From assembly GCA_023128195.1 (NCBI GenBank), contig JAGMEL010000280.1, positions 1 through 5,377 of the forward strand: DNA of 5,377 nucleotides. The letters run 5' to 3'. Below the pieces are notes generated by a model. That model was given only the letters and a program-made list of their open reading frames with translations. It made no database searches and had not been told where the DNA came from. The stretch is from Caldifarciminota bacterium. GTDB lineage: Bacteria > Hydrothermota > Tepidihabitantia > SM23-42. Positions 1 through 5,377 of the stretch are shown here, piece by piece (positions within the stretch are counted from its first letter, which is position 1; each line of letters begins with the position of its first letter). A program made the position numbers and the translations under genes.

Positions 1-1635
1 ATGGAAAAAGATATGCAAAAATTCTTTCCTTTATCAATGCTCCTTGTAGCAGTAGTACTGTTTTTGATATTCAGAAATCTGTCCTCTATTATTTTTCCAT
101 TAATTACTGTATTTTTAGGTTTAGTATGGACATTGGGACTTAAAGGCATGGTAAATTCACCAATAACACCTATTTCCACAACTCTTTTTGCCCTGATAAC
201 TGTGATAGGCATAGCAAATTCTGTTCATCTAATCAGCCATTTCCGCATAGAAATATCTGTAATTAAAGACAAGAAACGAGCCCTCATGGAAACATATTAC
301 AGAGCAGGCAAACCCTGTCTATTCACGTCGCTTACAACTGCAATGGGTTTTGGCTCCCTGAGTATCAGCAACATCCCGGCAATAAGAAACCTGGGTATAT
401 TTGCCGGCTTTGGAATAATGAGTGTTTTTATGCTGTCGATGATCCTGGTTCCTTTAGGATTACTATTAATAAAGACAAGCCCTAAAGTCACAGGCAAACA
501 AGCACATAAAGGAATGGAGAATCTGCTCAAAAGGATTGGCGGGTTCAATCTCAAATGCTCTAAATTAATAATCATATTTGGATTTCTCATTGTTTTAATT
601 ATGATAACAGGTATTCCGAGAATTCACGTGGAAGGCTCTATGATGCAGTATTTAAAAGAGGGTAGCCGATTGAGAAAAGATGCAGAATTTTTTGACCGGA
701 ATCTCACCGGAATATCAAGTACAGAAGTAATTATCCGCGGTGACCAGGATCTTTTCAAGAATCCTGCAGTCTTAAAGAAAATTGATGGCTTGCAAAAACT
801 GGTTGAAAATCACCCCAAGGTCTCTTGCTCATATTCCCTGGTAGACTACATTAAACTCATTAACAGGGCACTTAACAATGGCAATAATACACACTACACT
901 ATTCCAGAAACTCAGGAAGCAATCGCACAAAGTCTGCTTTTGTATGAGATGTCAGGCGGTACTGAGATTGATGAATATGTGACTATAGATTATGATATGG
1001 CACGCATTTCCATGAGGACAAACCAGATGAATGAAAAAGAGAGGAAAGTATTGCTGACGACTGTACAAACCTATATAAACAAAAACTTCAAAAAGATTAA
1101 CACCGAAATCACTGGATTGGATAATATGGTTCATAAGGTTACTGAGCGCATAGTTTCTACTCAAATTCAAAGTCTGGGATTAGCTTTTTTAGTAATATTA
1201 GGCTTGATGTTACTCTTATTTGGACTCAGGGGTGGCCTGGTTAGTGTATTGCCAAATATGTTTCCTATAGTCTTTGTATTGGGGTTTATGGGCTATGCCG
1301 GATTTTCTCTGAATATTGCTACAGCAATAATAGCATCCATAGCCATTGGAATAGTAGTAGACGATACAATACACTATTTTTCCCATTTCAGGCATGAATT
1401 TGAAATAACAGGTAATAGAGAACAGTCCATGAAAAATGCTCTGCAAAAGGTTGGCAGGGCACTCTGTTTTACATCACTAATACTCGTTCTGGGATTTGCT
1501 ATTTTTCTTCTTTCTGAAACGAGAATTCTTATGGATTATGGTATACTTTCAGGCATTGCCGTAATTATGGCACTTTTAGGAGACCTGTTTATTGGCCCGG
1601 TTCTTTTAACAAAATTAAGGGTTTTTAAAAAGTAG
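1..1635 (+). CDS. RND/MMPL-type (HAE3-like) transporter permease, 5'-truncated by the window edge
   Basis: Inner-membrane permease of the RND superfamily, probably driven by the proton gradient and exporting a hydrophobic or lipid-like substrate; the substrate cannot be read from the sequence. The visible 544 residues match the family from the second helix on. A block of five helices (about 9-28, 30-48, 59-80, 108-125, 131-157) is followed by helix 7 (186-206), a periplasmic domain (about 207-388) and five more helices (about 390-408, 415-433, 437-460, 486-504, 512-537). Helix 10 carries VVDDTIH (D454, D455), the proton-relay position. The equivalent site in helix 4 reads IANSVH, with N73 in place of the acid. 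Family members are usually some 200 residues longer at the N-terminus, with one helix and a first periplasmic domain, so the ATG at base 1 is probably internal. The TAG stop is at 1633-1635. No fusion or accessory protein is visible. Confidence 0.9.
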   Translation: MEKDMQKFFPLSMLLVAVVLFLIFRNLSSIIFPLITVFLGLVWTLGLKGMVNSPITPISTTLFALITVIGIANSVHLISHFRIEISVIKDKKRALMETYYRAGKPCLFTSLTTAMGFGSLSISNIPAIRNLGIFAGFGIMSVFMLSMILVPLGLLLIKTSPKVTGKQAHKGMENLLKRIGGFNLKCSKLIIIFGFLIVLIMITGIPRIHVEGSMMQYLKEGSRLRKDAEFFDRNLTGISSTEVIIRGDQDLFKNPAVLKKIDGLQKLVENHPKVSCSYSLVDYIKLINRALNNGNNTHYTIPETQEAIAQSLLLYEMSGGTEIDEYVTIDYDMARISMRTNQMNEKERKVLLTTVQTYINKNFKKINTEITGLDNMVHKVTERIVSTQIQSLGLAFLVILGLMLLLFGLRGGLVSVLPNMFPIVFVLGFMGYAGFSLNIATAIIASIAIGIVVDDTIHYFSHFRHEFEITGNREQSMKNALQKVGRALCFTSLILVLGFAIFLLSETRILMDYGILSGIAVIMALLGDLFIGPVLLTKLRVFKK

Positions 1636-1637
1636 TC

Positions 1638-1653
1638 GCACCATTTATGGTGC
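1638..1653 (+). repeat. Perfect inverted repeat 2 bases after the permease stop codon
   Basis: GCACCAT and ATGGTGC are separated by TT. In RNA this gives a 6-bp stem with a four-base loop. It begins two bases after the TAG stop and is followed by AATAAG, not a U-run, so it is not a classical intrinsic terminator. It may protect the mRNA 3' end, aid termination, or be a copy of a dispersed hairpin. Its GCACC/GGTGC arms recur in the larger palindrome at 4451-4474. Confidence 0.7.
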
Positions 1654-1676
1654 AATAAGTAGCGGGAAACAGTGCC

Positions 1677-1716
1677 CCTTGATATCCTGATCCTCTGATA
1701 CCCTGACCTTCTGACC
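1677..1716. repeat. Degenerate 8-bp tandem repeat, five units
   Basis: The stretch divides without gaps into five octamers: CCTTGATA, TCCTGATC, CTCTGATA, CCCTGACC, TTCTGACC. TGA is invariant at positions 4-6 and the loose consensus is YYCTGAYM. The array is non-coding, within the convergent spacer. It looks like an old, diverged short tandem repeat. Function is unknown. Confidence 0.6.
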
Positions 1717-1746
1717 CATATCTTTTATATATTACTCCTATTCCAA

Positions 1747-1891
1747 TTTAGGTATTTACCCCGTTTAGATAGTACACCCTGTAGGAAATCCATGCTTTAT
1801 TTATTCTTCAACATCGCACACTCTGAAGGACAATATTTCTCAATGGGATAAATATCTAATGGGGTTTAGGTATTTTGGATTTTAGGTATTT
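1747..1891. repeat. Three direct copies of TTTAGGTATTT
   Basis: Exact copies of the 11-mer start at 1747, 1865 and 1881; the last two are 16 bases apart. The region between also holds an imperfect inverted repeat: ACCCCGTTTAGATA at about 1758-1771 against TATCTAATGGGGT at about 1853-1865. The arrangement could be the worn remains of a small dispersed element or chance in AT-rich DNA. Confidence 0.4.
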
Positions 1892-1905
1892 GCCTTTCAT
1901 CCTTG

Positions 1906-2835
1906 TCATTCATATATCTCAATATCATCATAATAAACAATACCACTGGCGCCGTGTTCTGTAGCTACAGCAAATATATTTGAAGTATCTCGAGTTGCAG
2001 CCTGAATATTGATTGCGATCTGTTCATTGTCTAACCAAACATTCATTAAAAGGTTGTCATAATCGAGCACAACCTTTATAAGATGCCAGGTATTTTTCTT
2101 CCATAAATAACCAGTACCTACTGGCTCTACTCCTCTTACATGTACTAAGCCATCTTCATAATTAAAAAGAACACCATTAAAAATTTCACCCAAAGTCGGG
2201 GTCACCTTCACAAAAAATCCTACTAATGCACCGGTTGAACTGTTTGAAGGAATCATAACAGCAAGTTCATAGGTGAGTTGATTAAAGCCAGTTAGTAACA
2301 GCTCTACCCCATCAGTTCTAGGCCAGGATGACGAACCTTTAAGCTTAAAACTTTTGTCACCATTATAAGAAATCCCACTTTGTACATATGTGCTCTCGCT
2401 GTTTGCACCAGGCCTTAACTCATACCATCCGCTAATAAATGGATATTTTCCTGCTGAATAAAGCTCAAAATCATCAGCAAAAATAAATGGTCCATTATCA
2501 ACCATTACAAAAACTGTATCAGAAATATCTTCGATTAAATCTCCATAATAGCCCTTTGCATATATCTCATGTAATGAGCTATCTGGAAGTGCAAAGGTAT
2601 TCCAGGAATAAATAAATGGCGATGAAAGTGTAGTGTACTCAAGTGAATCATCAATGTAAAATTCGACACGTGTTAATATTATATCATTTACAGGCTCAGC
2701 AGTAATATTAACTATCCTGCTCACAACTGATCCATCAGCCGGATAAGTTATCTCTATTTGTGGTTGTTCCTCAGTACATCCTATGAACAATAATATACTA
2801 ATAATACTTACTAATAAAATTCTCTTCATCTTCAT
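1906..2835 (-). CDS. Lipoprotein with Ig-like (Big_7-type) and C-terminal jelly-roll/LamG-like domains
   Basis: Predicted envelope lipoprotein of 309 residues, likely binding a carbohydrate or protein at the cell surface; no catalytic motif is seen. The N-terminus is a lipoprotein signal: basic MKMKR, a hydrophobic run, then LLFIGC with lipidated C20. T21 follows, so no aspartate inner-membrane retention signal is present. Residues about 27-113 read like a bacterial Ig-like domain of the Big_7 style (ITYPADGSVVS, then VEFYIDDSLEYTT and SPFIYSWNT). From about 118 (FADDFELYSAG) to the end (VYYDDIEIYE) the pattern resembles a concanavalin/LamG-type beta sandwich. The start was set at the ATG at 2833-2835, four bases after AAAGGAG. 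The next ATG (2827-2829, ten bases after) is a possible alternative. The open frame extends to 2892 but only from a TTG, and its extra residues would spoil the signal peptide. Last gene of the minus-strand block, 75 bases after the hydrolase stop. Confidence 0.82.
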   Translation of the reverse strand: MKMKRILLVSIISILLFIGCTEEQPQIEITYPADGSVVSRIVNITAEPVNDIILTRVEFYIDDSLEYTTLSSPFIYSWNTFALPDSSLHEIYAKGYYGDLIEDISDTVFVMVDNGPFIFADDFELYSAGKYPFISGWYELRPGANSESTYVQSGISYNGDKSFKLKGSSSWPRTDGVELLLTGFNQLTYELAVMIPSNSSTGALVGFFVKVTPTLGEIFNGVLFNYEDGLVHVRGVEPVGTGYLWKKNTWHLIKVVLDYDNLLMNVWLDNEQIAINIQAATRDTSNIFAVATEHGASGIVYYDDIEIYE

Positions 2836-2836
2836 T

Positions 2837-2878
2837 TTACTCCTTTCCATTTGGCACTGTAACATTCTAAAGGAGCAA
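2837..2878 (-). promoter_or_regulatory. Leader hairpin predicted to bury the lipoprotein ribosome binding site
   Basis: In the minus-strand RNA, UUGCUCCUUU (from 2869-2878) can pair with AAAGGAGUAA (from 2837-2846): ten consecutive pairs including one G-U, enclosing 22 bases. The second arm contains the whole Shine-Dalgarno AAAGGAG of the lipoprotein gene, with the start codon just outside. It lies between two co-oriented genes, so it could lower translation of the lipoprotein unless opened by a ribosome, protein or other RNA. No U-run follows, so it is not a terminator. Pairing is seen directly; function is inferred. Confidence 0.5.
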
Positions 2879-2910
2879 GGCATCATCTTCAAATATTCAA
2901 TTCCTTCTTA

Positions 2911-3915
2911 TTATTTATCTTGCATAATCCAGGTTAGAGCCTTCTGGATTTCCTCTTTACTGTTTGGCGGAAAGGCATGGCCAAGCTCAGGATAAATAAC
3001 AAGTTTCACACTAATACCCTTTTCTTTCATTATTTTTTCTGCTCTTTTATTACTCTCTAAAGAGCGATACTTTTCTCCGATCATCATATATATCTTTGTG
3101 TCTTTTACTGCTTCCTGTTCTAGAAAATCATCAAAGTCCTCATCATAATAACCTGTGACGCTAATAATAGCAGAAAAAACCTCGGGGATTTTTAATCCAG
3201 TATAAAAAACTCGTGCGCCTCCTCTTGAATAACCAAAGAGAATAATATTTTCAGTATCAATTTTATAATTCTCTTTTAGAAATTCAAGTGCCTCAAGAAT
3301 ACGTTTTTCAGAAACTTCATAATCACCCCAGCTAAATGACGTACTCCCTCTTACTTCTGAACCATAAGGGCAGCAAAGGATAAAATCTAATGGGCGCACG
3401 CCTGGCTCCAATGTCTTGGATAAATTAACAGGATTGCCACCAAAACCATGAAGGGCAATAATAATAGGATATTGGTTTTCCTCTTTGAATTCCTCAGGCA
3501 ATACAATAACCGGCACCCACTCTTTTGATTCCAGCTCTTTTATCTTTTGTTCTGCTATTTTTTCCAGCTCCTGAAATCTTTTATCTTTTTTTAAAGAAGC
3601 AAAATCTTCATCATCAGAGAATTTGTAGGCTCCCAGTTCAATAGCTTTTTCAAGCCATGTTATGGCGCTGTCTTTTTCATGCTGAAGTGCATAGCAGCAG
3701 CTAATATTATAGGCAAGTGCCGAATAATTAGGTCTCACTATAAATGCTTTTTTAAATAATTCAATGGCATGTGTGTGATTTCCTGTTGAATAGGCAGTCA
3801 TTCCTTCGCTGATATATTTTCCTGCTTTGTCTTTTTCTTCCTCCTCGTTTGCAAAAAGAATAAAAGGAAGGAATAAAAACATGAATATCAAGGTTTTATT
3901 TTTATACTTTTTCAT
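2911..3915 (-). CDS. Exported TPR-domain alpha/beta hydrolase (esterase-like)
   Basis: A 334-residue fusion of tetratricopeptide repeats and a serine alpha/beta hydrolase of the phospholipase/carboxylesterase or polyhydroxybutyrate-depolymerase-like group. A signal peptide covers about residues 1-22 (MKKYKNK, a hydrophobic stretch, LFA then NEEEE), so it likely acts in the periplasm or outside. TPR helices run from about 31 to 121 and end in the common capping pattern FASLKKDKRFQEL. The hydrolase domain starts near 133: HGFGG (156-160) forms the oxyanion region, GYSRGG (228-233) holds nucleophile S230, and GHAFPP holds H313. The usual catalytic acid site after strand 7 reads MIGEKY, with Y283 where Asp is expected, so the acid may be E281 or another residue. 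The start is clear: GGAG six bases before ATG. It is 32 bases after the MshEN-domain gene and probably co-transcribed with it. The substrate is unknown; an ester or polymer hydrolase is the cautious reading. Confidence 0.85.
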   Translation of the reverse strand: MKKYKNKTLIFMFLFLPFILFANEEEEKDKAGKYISEGMTAYSTGNHTHAIELFKKAFIVRPNYSALAYNISCCYALQHEKDSAITWLEKAIELGAYKFSDDEDFASLKKDKRFQELEKIAEQKIKELESKEWVPVIVLPEEFKEENQYPIIIALHGFGGNPVNLSKTLEPGVRPLDFILCCPYGSEVRGSTSFSWGDYEVSEKRILEALEFLKENYKIDTENIILFGYSRGGARVFYTGLKIPEVFSAIISVTGYYDEDFDDFLEQEAVKDTKIYMMIGEKYRSLESNKRAEKIMKEKGISVKLVIYPELGHAFPPNSKEEIQKALTWIMQDK

Positions 3916-3947
3916 AATATTCTCCTTTTTTTATAAACTCAAGGCCT

Positions 3948-4400
3948 CTATTTTTCAAAAAGGTAATCAATCGTGTCAATCAGGAAAAATTTATCCAATA
4001 GTTTTGCAATCTGTTTTGGTTCAGCACCAGATAGTACAATTTCTTTTTTAGTAAATTCCTGCAGTTCTTTTATTACCTTTTGATTCGTGGGATCGCCAAT
4101 CGCGACAAAAAGCTTATCATCAATTTCGTAAAGTGGGATGATATTATTTTTATACAGAATCTTCTCCTGAAATGATTTAATAAGTTGCTCATCAAGCATC
4201 TCTGGCCGGAGTTCCACAAAGGGAATTGCCGCCTGTTCACTGAGCATCCGGATTAAATTTCCAGAGTTTATATAACCTAATTCAAGAAGAATTTCACCCA
4301 GTCTCTTTTTCTTGGTTTTCTGTATCTCAAGTGCCTCCTGGACTTGTTTTTCAATAATGATGCCACTTTGTACAAGTAATTCACCGATTCGTGCTGCCAT
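3948..4400 (-). CDS. Stand-alone MshEN (GspE N-terminal) domain protein, predicted c-di-GMP receptor
   Basis: Cytoplasmic protein of 150 residues with no signal peptide or helix for the membrane. It consists only of the domain found at the N-terminus of type II secretion and type IV pilus ATPases (GspE, MshE, PilB). The MshEN cyclic-di-GMP motif is two 24-residue units, RLGxxLLxxG...LxxxLxxQ, split by five residues. Here unit 1 is R4-Q27 (RIGELLVQSG, ending ALEIQ), the spacer KTKKK is 28-32, and unit 2 is R33-Q56 (RLGEILLELG, ending MLSEQ). The second half, with NNIIPL near 85-90 and VAIGDP at 99-104, matches the rest of the domain. Walker A and the ATPase are absent, and the stop is followed by the next gene, not by ATPase remnants. 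The start is the ATG at 4398-4400, five bases after GGAGG. A TTG at 4410-4412 also opens the frame but overlaps that ribosome binding site. c-di-GMP binding is predicted from motif; the output partner is unknown. Confidence 0.88.
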   Translation of the reverse strand: MAARIGELLVQSGIIIEKQVQEALEIQKTKKKRLGEILLELGYINSGNLIRMLSEQAAIPFVELRPEMLDEQLIKSFQEKILYKNNIIPLYEIDDKLFVAIGDPTNQKVIKELQEFTKKEIVLSGAEPKQIAKLLDKFFLIDTIDYLFEK

Positions 4401-4414
4401 AGCATCCTCCAATC

Positions 4415-4428
4415 AATGTAAATACATT
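4415..4428. promoter_or_regulatory. Operator-like dyad AATGTA-AA-TACATT
   Basis: Six-base perfect arms with a two-base spacer lie between the putative -10 box and the GGAGG of the MshEN-domain gene, about where transcription would begin. A repressor dimer bound here would block the promoter. The arms are AT-rich, so chance is a real alternative, and no regulator gene is in view. Confidence 0.35.
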
Positions 4429-4431
4429 ATT

Positions 4432-4437
4432 ATTATA
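4432..4437 (-). promoter_or_regulatory. Putative -10 box (TATAAT) for the MshEN-hydrolase-lipoprotein unit
   Basis: On the minus strand the sequence reads TATAAT, 31 bases before the MshEN start codon. This would give a short leader of roughly 25 bases. No good TTGACA is found 16-18 bases upstream; that place falls inside the large palindrome at 4451-4474. A regulator-dependent promoter or a lineage-specific -35 would explain this, but an AT-rich chance match cannot be excluded. Confidence 0.35.
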
Positions 4438-4450
4438 TTCCTAATACGAC

Positions 4451-4474
4451 CCTGCACCTATGCATAGGTGCAGG
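4451..4474. repeat. Perfect 24-bp palindrome between the kelch and MshEN genes
   Basis: The left half, CCTGCACCTATG, is the exact reverse complement of the right half, CATAGGTGCAGG. Allowing one bulged base, CGAC (4447-4450) and GTCG (4474-4477) extend the stem to about 15 bp. It begins nine bases after the kelch-protein stop on the minus strand and lies just upstream of the putative -10 of the next gene. No U-run follows on the minus strand. It could be a 3'-end hairpin, an operator, or a copy of a dispersed palindrome; its GCACC/GGTGC core is shared with 1638-1653. Confidence 0.75.
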
Positions 4475-4483
4475 TCGCGCAGT

Positions 4484-5377
4484 TTATTTAATTTTGATTA
4501 TCTTTATCCTCTTTTGGGTCACTGGTGTTTTAAGCTCGAGAAAATAGATTCCAGAAGCAAGGTCCTTTAAATTAAAGCTGAGCCGATGAAATCCAGCTTG
4601 ATAATTGCCCTGGGTTAGATGCCTTACAATTCTGCCAGTAATATCATATACTAAAAGTGTAGCCTCACTCGCATTACTAATAGAGAAGTTTACTGTCATT
4701 TGATCCTGAATTAGATTTGGGTTAACAGCAAGATCAAGAATAAATCTTGGTCCAGGCATTGTAATCTCCTCTACACCAAGGTCATTGATTTTACCAATAT
4801 AGAGCGTGTTGAGATAACCATTATTATAACCGCCAAAAACATAAATATAGTCAATCGTATCAATCGTTGCCACCTCAACATGAGGAATGCCAACTGGTGC
4901 TGGTAATGGCGTAGTAGACACCCAGCCTGTACCCTGGCTCCAGTAATAAACATGATCACTGGCTGGCAAGGATCCATAGCCAGCACCGCCACCAGCAATA
5001 AAGAAATGACCTTCCAGAAAATCACCGTCAGTAAAAGCAATCGGTTCAGGTAATGAGTCGATCGTTTCCCAGTTTCCAGATGATGGGTCATAGCGGATCG
5101 CATCCTGGATAGGATTGAGGTCTACATGGCTTAATCCACCCACTGCATAACAGAAATCGCCATCTGATGCAGAAGCAATGTACATCCGTTTTGGTGCTGG
5201 TAGGGTTGTATCTTCAATCCAGGTGTCGCCCGGTACATCATATTTCCAGAAATTCTGCTTTGGGTAGTAAGAATAACTCTCTTCCACGTAGTAGTAGTAA
5301 ATTGTATCCCCGACTGCAGCTGCTCCATACTTACAAAACTCACGCCATCCAGAATAAGGAGCACTTAAAAGTTCCCA
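4484..5377 (-). CDS. Secreted kelch-repeat protein with type IX secretion C-terminal sorting domain, 5'-truncated
   Basis: The reading frame is open to the window edge: 30 codons without a stop precede the GTG at 5285-5287, which is therefore unlikely to be the true start. The 297 visible residues hold about four kelch-type beta-propeller blades. Signs are repeated GDTIY/GDFCYAVGG/GHFFIAGGG/DYIYVFGG strands followed by W-ending strands (DTWIEDTTLP, GNWETIDSLP, TGWVSTTPLP). More blades would lie upstream. From about residue 212 (ILDLAVNPN) to the end is a type IX/Por sorting domain: VNFSIS, LLVYDITGRIV, YQAGFHRLSFN, LASGIYFLEL and the basic tail KRIKIIKIK. The protein is thus predicted to cross the outer membrane and sit on the surface or be released after the tail is removed. 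The role is probably adhesion or ligand binding; no catalytic residues are evident. The TAA stop is at 4484-4486 and the large palindrome follows. Confidence 0.85.
   Translation of the reverse strand, partial: WELLSAPYSGWREFCKYGAAAVGDTIYYYYVEESYSYYPKQNFWKYDVPGDTWIEDTTLPAPKRMYIASASDGDFCYAVGGLSHVDLNPIQDAIRYDPSSGNWETIDSLPEPIAFTDGDFLEGHFFIAGGGAGYGSLPASDHVYYWSQGTGWVSTTPLPAPVGIPHVEVATIDTIDYIYVFGGYNNGYLNTLYIGKINDLGVEEITMPGPRFILDLAVNPNLIQDQMTVNFSISNASEATLLVYDITGRIVRHLTQGNYQAGFHRLSFNLKDLASGIYFLELKTPVTQKRIKIIKIK

Larger units (their letters stand above)
1636..1905. other. Convergent non-coding spacer with hairpin and short repeats
   Basis: These 270 bases separate the permease stop from the lipoprotein stop, so transcription enters from both sides. 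I see no gene. The longest open stretch on the plus strand (1772-1885) has no start codon or ribosome binding site. The spacer holds a short hairpin at its left end, a degenerate 8-bp tandem array and three copies of an 11-mer, each listed separately. No hairpin followed by a T-run is visible on either strand, so neither flanking gene has a textbook intrinsic terminator here. Confidence 0.7.

Noticed and set aside
297..590. Antisense reading frames within the permease gene (297-590, 952-1170, 1216-1446)
   Set aside because: They lie opposite a well-supported membrane protein gene, and their translations show no recognisable domain.
1772..1885. Open stretch of 37 codons in the convergent spacer
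   Set aside because: It has no start codon near its beginning, no ribosome binding site, and contains repeat sequence.
2836..2892. Longer lipoprotein starting at the TTG at 2890-2892 (328 residues)
   Set aside because: It would put 19 extra residues before a well-formed lipoprotein signal peptide, and AAAGGAG lies just before the internal ATG at 2833-2835.
2783..2995. Plus-strand short frames at 2783-2995 and 3827-4051
   Set aside because: They lie antisense across gene ends and leaders of the minus-strand block; their hydrophobic look comes from signal-peptide and AT-rich DNA read backwards.
4401..4412. Longer MshEN protein starting at the TTG at 4410-4412 (154 residues)
   Set aside because: The TTG overlaps the GGAGG that is ideally spaced for the ATG at 4398-4400, and the four extra residues are not part of the domain.
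4451..4474. The palindrome as a canonical intrinsic terminator
   Set aside because: The stem is strong but there is no T-run on the minus-strand side, where the sequence continues GTCGTATTAGG.
4771..5103. 110-codon minus-strand reading frame inside the kelch gene
   Set aside because: It overlaps the clear kelch-repeat frame completely and its translation shows no domain or sensible composition.
5285..5287. GTG as the start of the kelch-repeat protein
   Set aside because: The frame stays open to the window edge with kelch-like sequence (GAAAVGDTIYYYY) upstream, so the gene continues beyond the window.
5288..5299. Four GTA trinucleotides (Tyr-Tyr-Tyr-Tyr in the kelch protein) as a phase-variable tract
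   Set aside because: Four trinucleotide units are short and in frame; change in number would not switch the gene on or off.

Overview
The window is AT-rich and has one plus-strand gene, cut at its 5' end, facing a block of four minus-strand genes. No RNA gene, insertion sequence or CRISPR array was found. The rightmost protein ends in a type IX secretion (Por) C-terminal sorting domain. That points to the FCB group or a candidate phylum with such domains (WOR-3/Stahlbacteria-like or Cloacimonadota-like). It is an inference from domain style; no phylogenetic marker is present.

Layout: 1-1635 (+) is the last ~544 residues of an RND/MMPL-type (HAE3-like) membrane permease whose first helix and first periplasmic domain lie off the window. 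1636-1905 is a convergent, non-coding spacer with a hairpin just after the permease stop, a degenerate 8-bp tandem array and three copies of an 11-mer. 1906-2835 (-) is an exported lipoprotein with a bacterial Ig-like domain and a C-terminal jelly-roll/LamG-like domain. 2911-3915 (-) is an exported TPR plus alpha/beta-hydrolase fusion. 3948-4400 (-) is a small cytoplasmic protein made only of a GspE/MshE N-terminal (MshEN) domain with both tandem cyclic-di-GMP-binding motifs, without the ATPase usually attached. 4484-5377 (-) is the C-terminal part of a secreted kelch-repeat protein with the type IX sorting tail.

The four minus-strand genes run kelch protein, MshEN protein, hydrolase, lipoprotein, with gaps of 83, 32 and 75 bases. 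The last three are close enough to be one transcription unit, probably starting from a TATAAT-containing promoter next to a large palindrome at about 4451-4474. Three of the four products are predicted to be exported, while the MshEN protein would sense c-di-GMP in the cytoplasm. A link between c-di-GMP and the surface proteins is a hypothesis from gene order only.

Most worth a second look: the stand-alone MshEN protein; a leader hairpin that would bury the ribosome binding site of the lipoprotein gene; two related palindromes directly after stop codons; and the octamer array in the convergent spacer.
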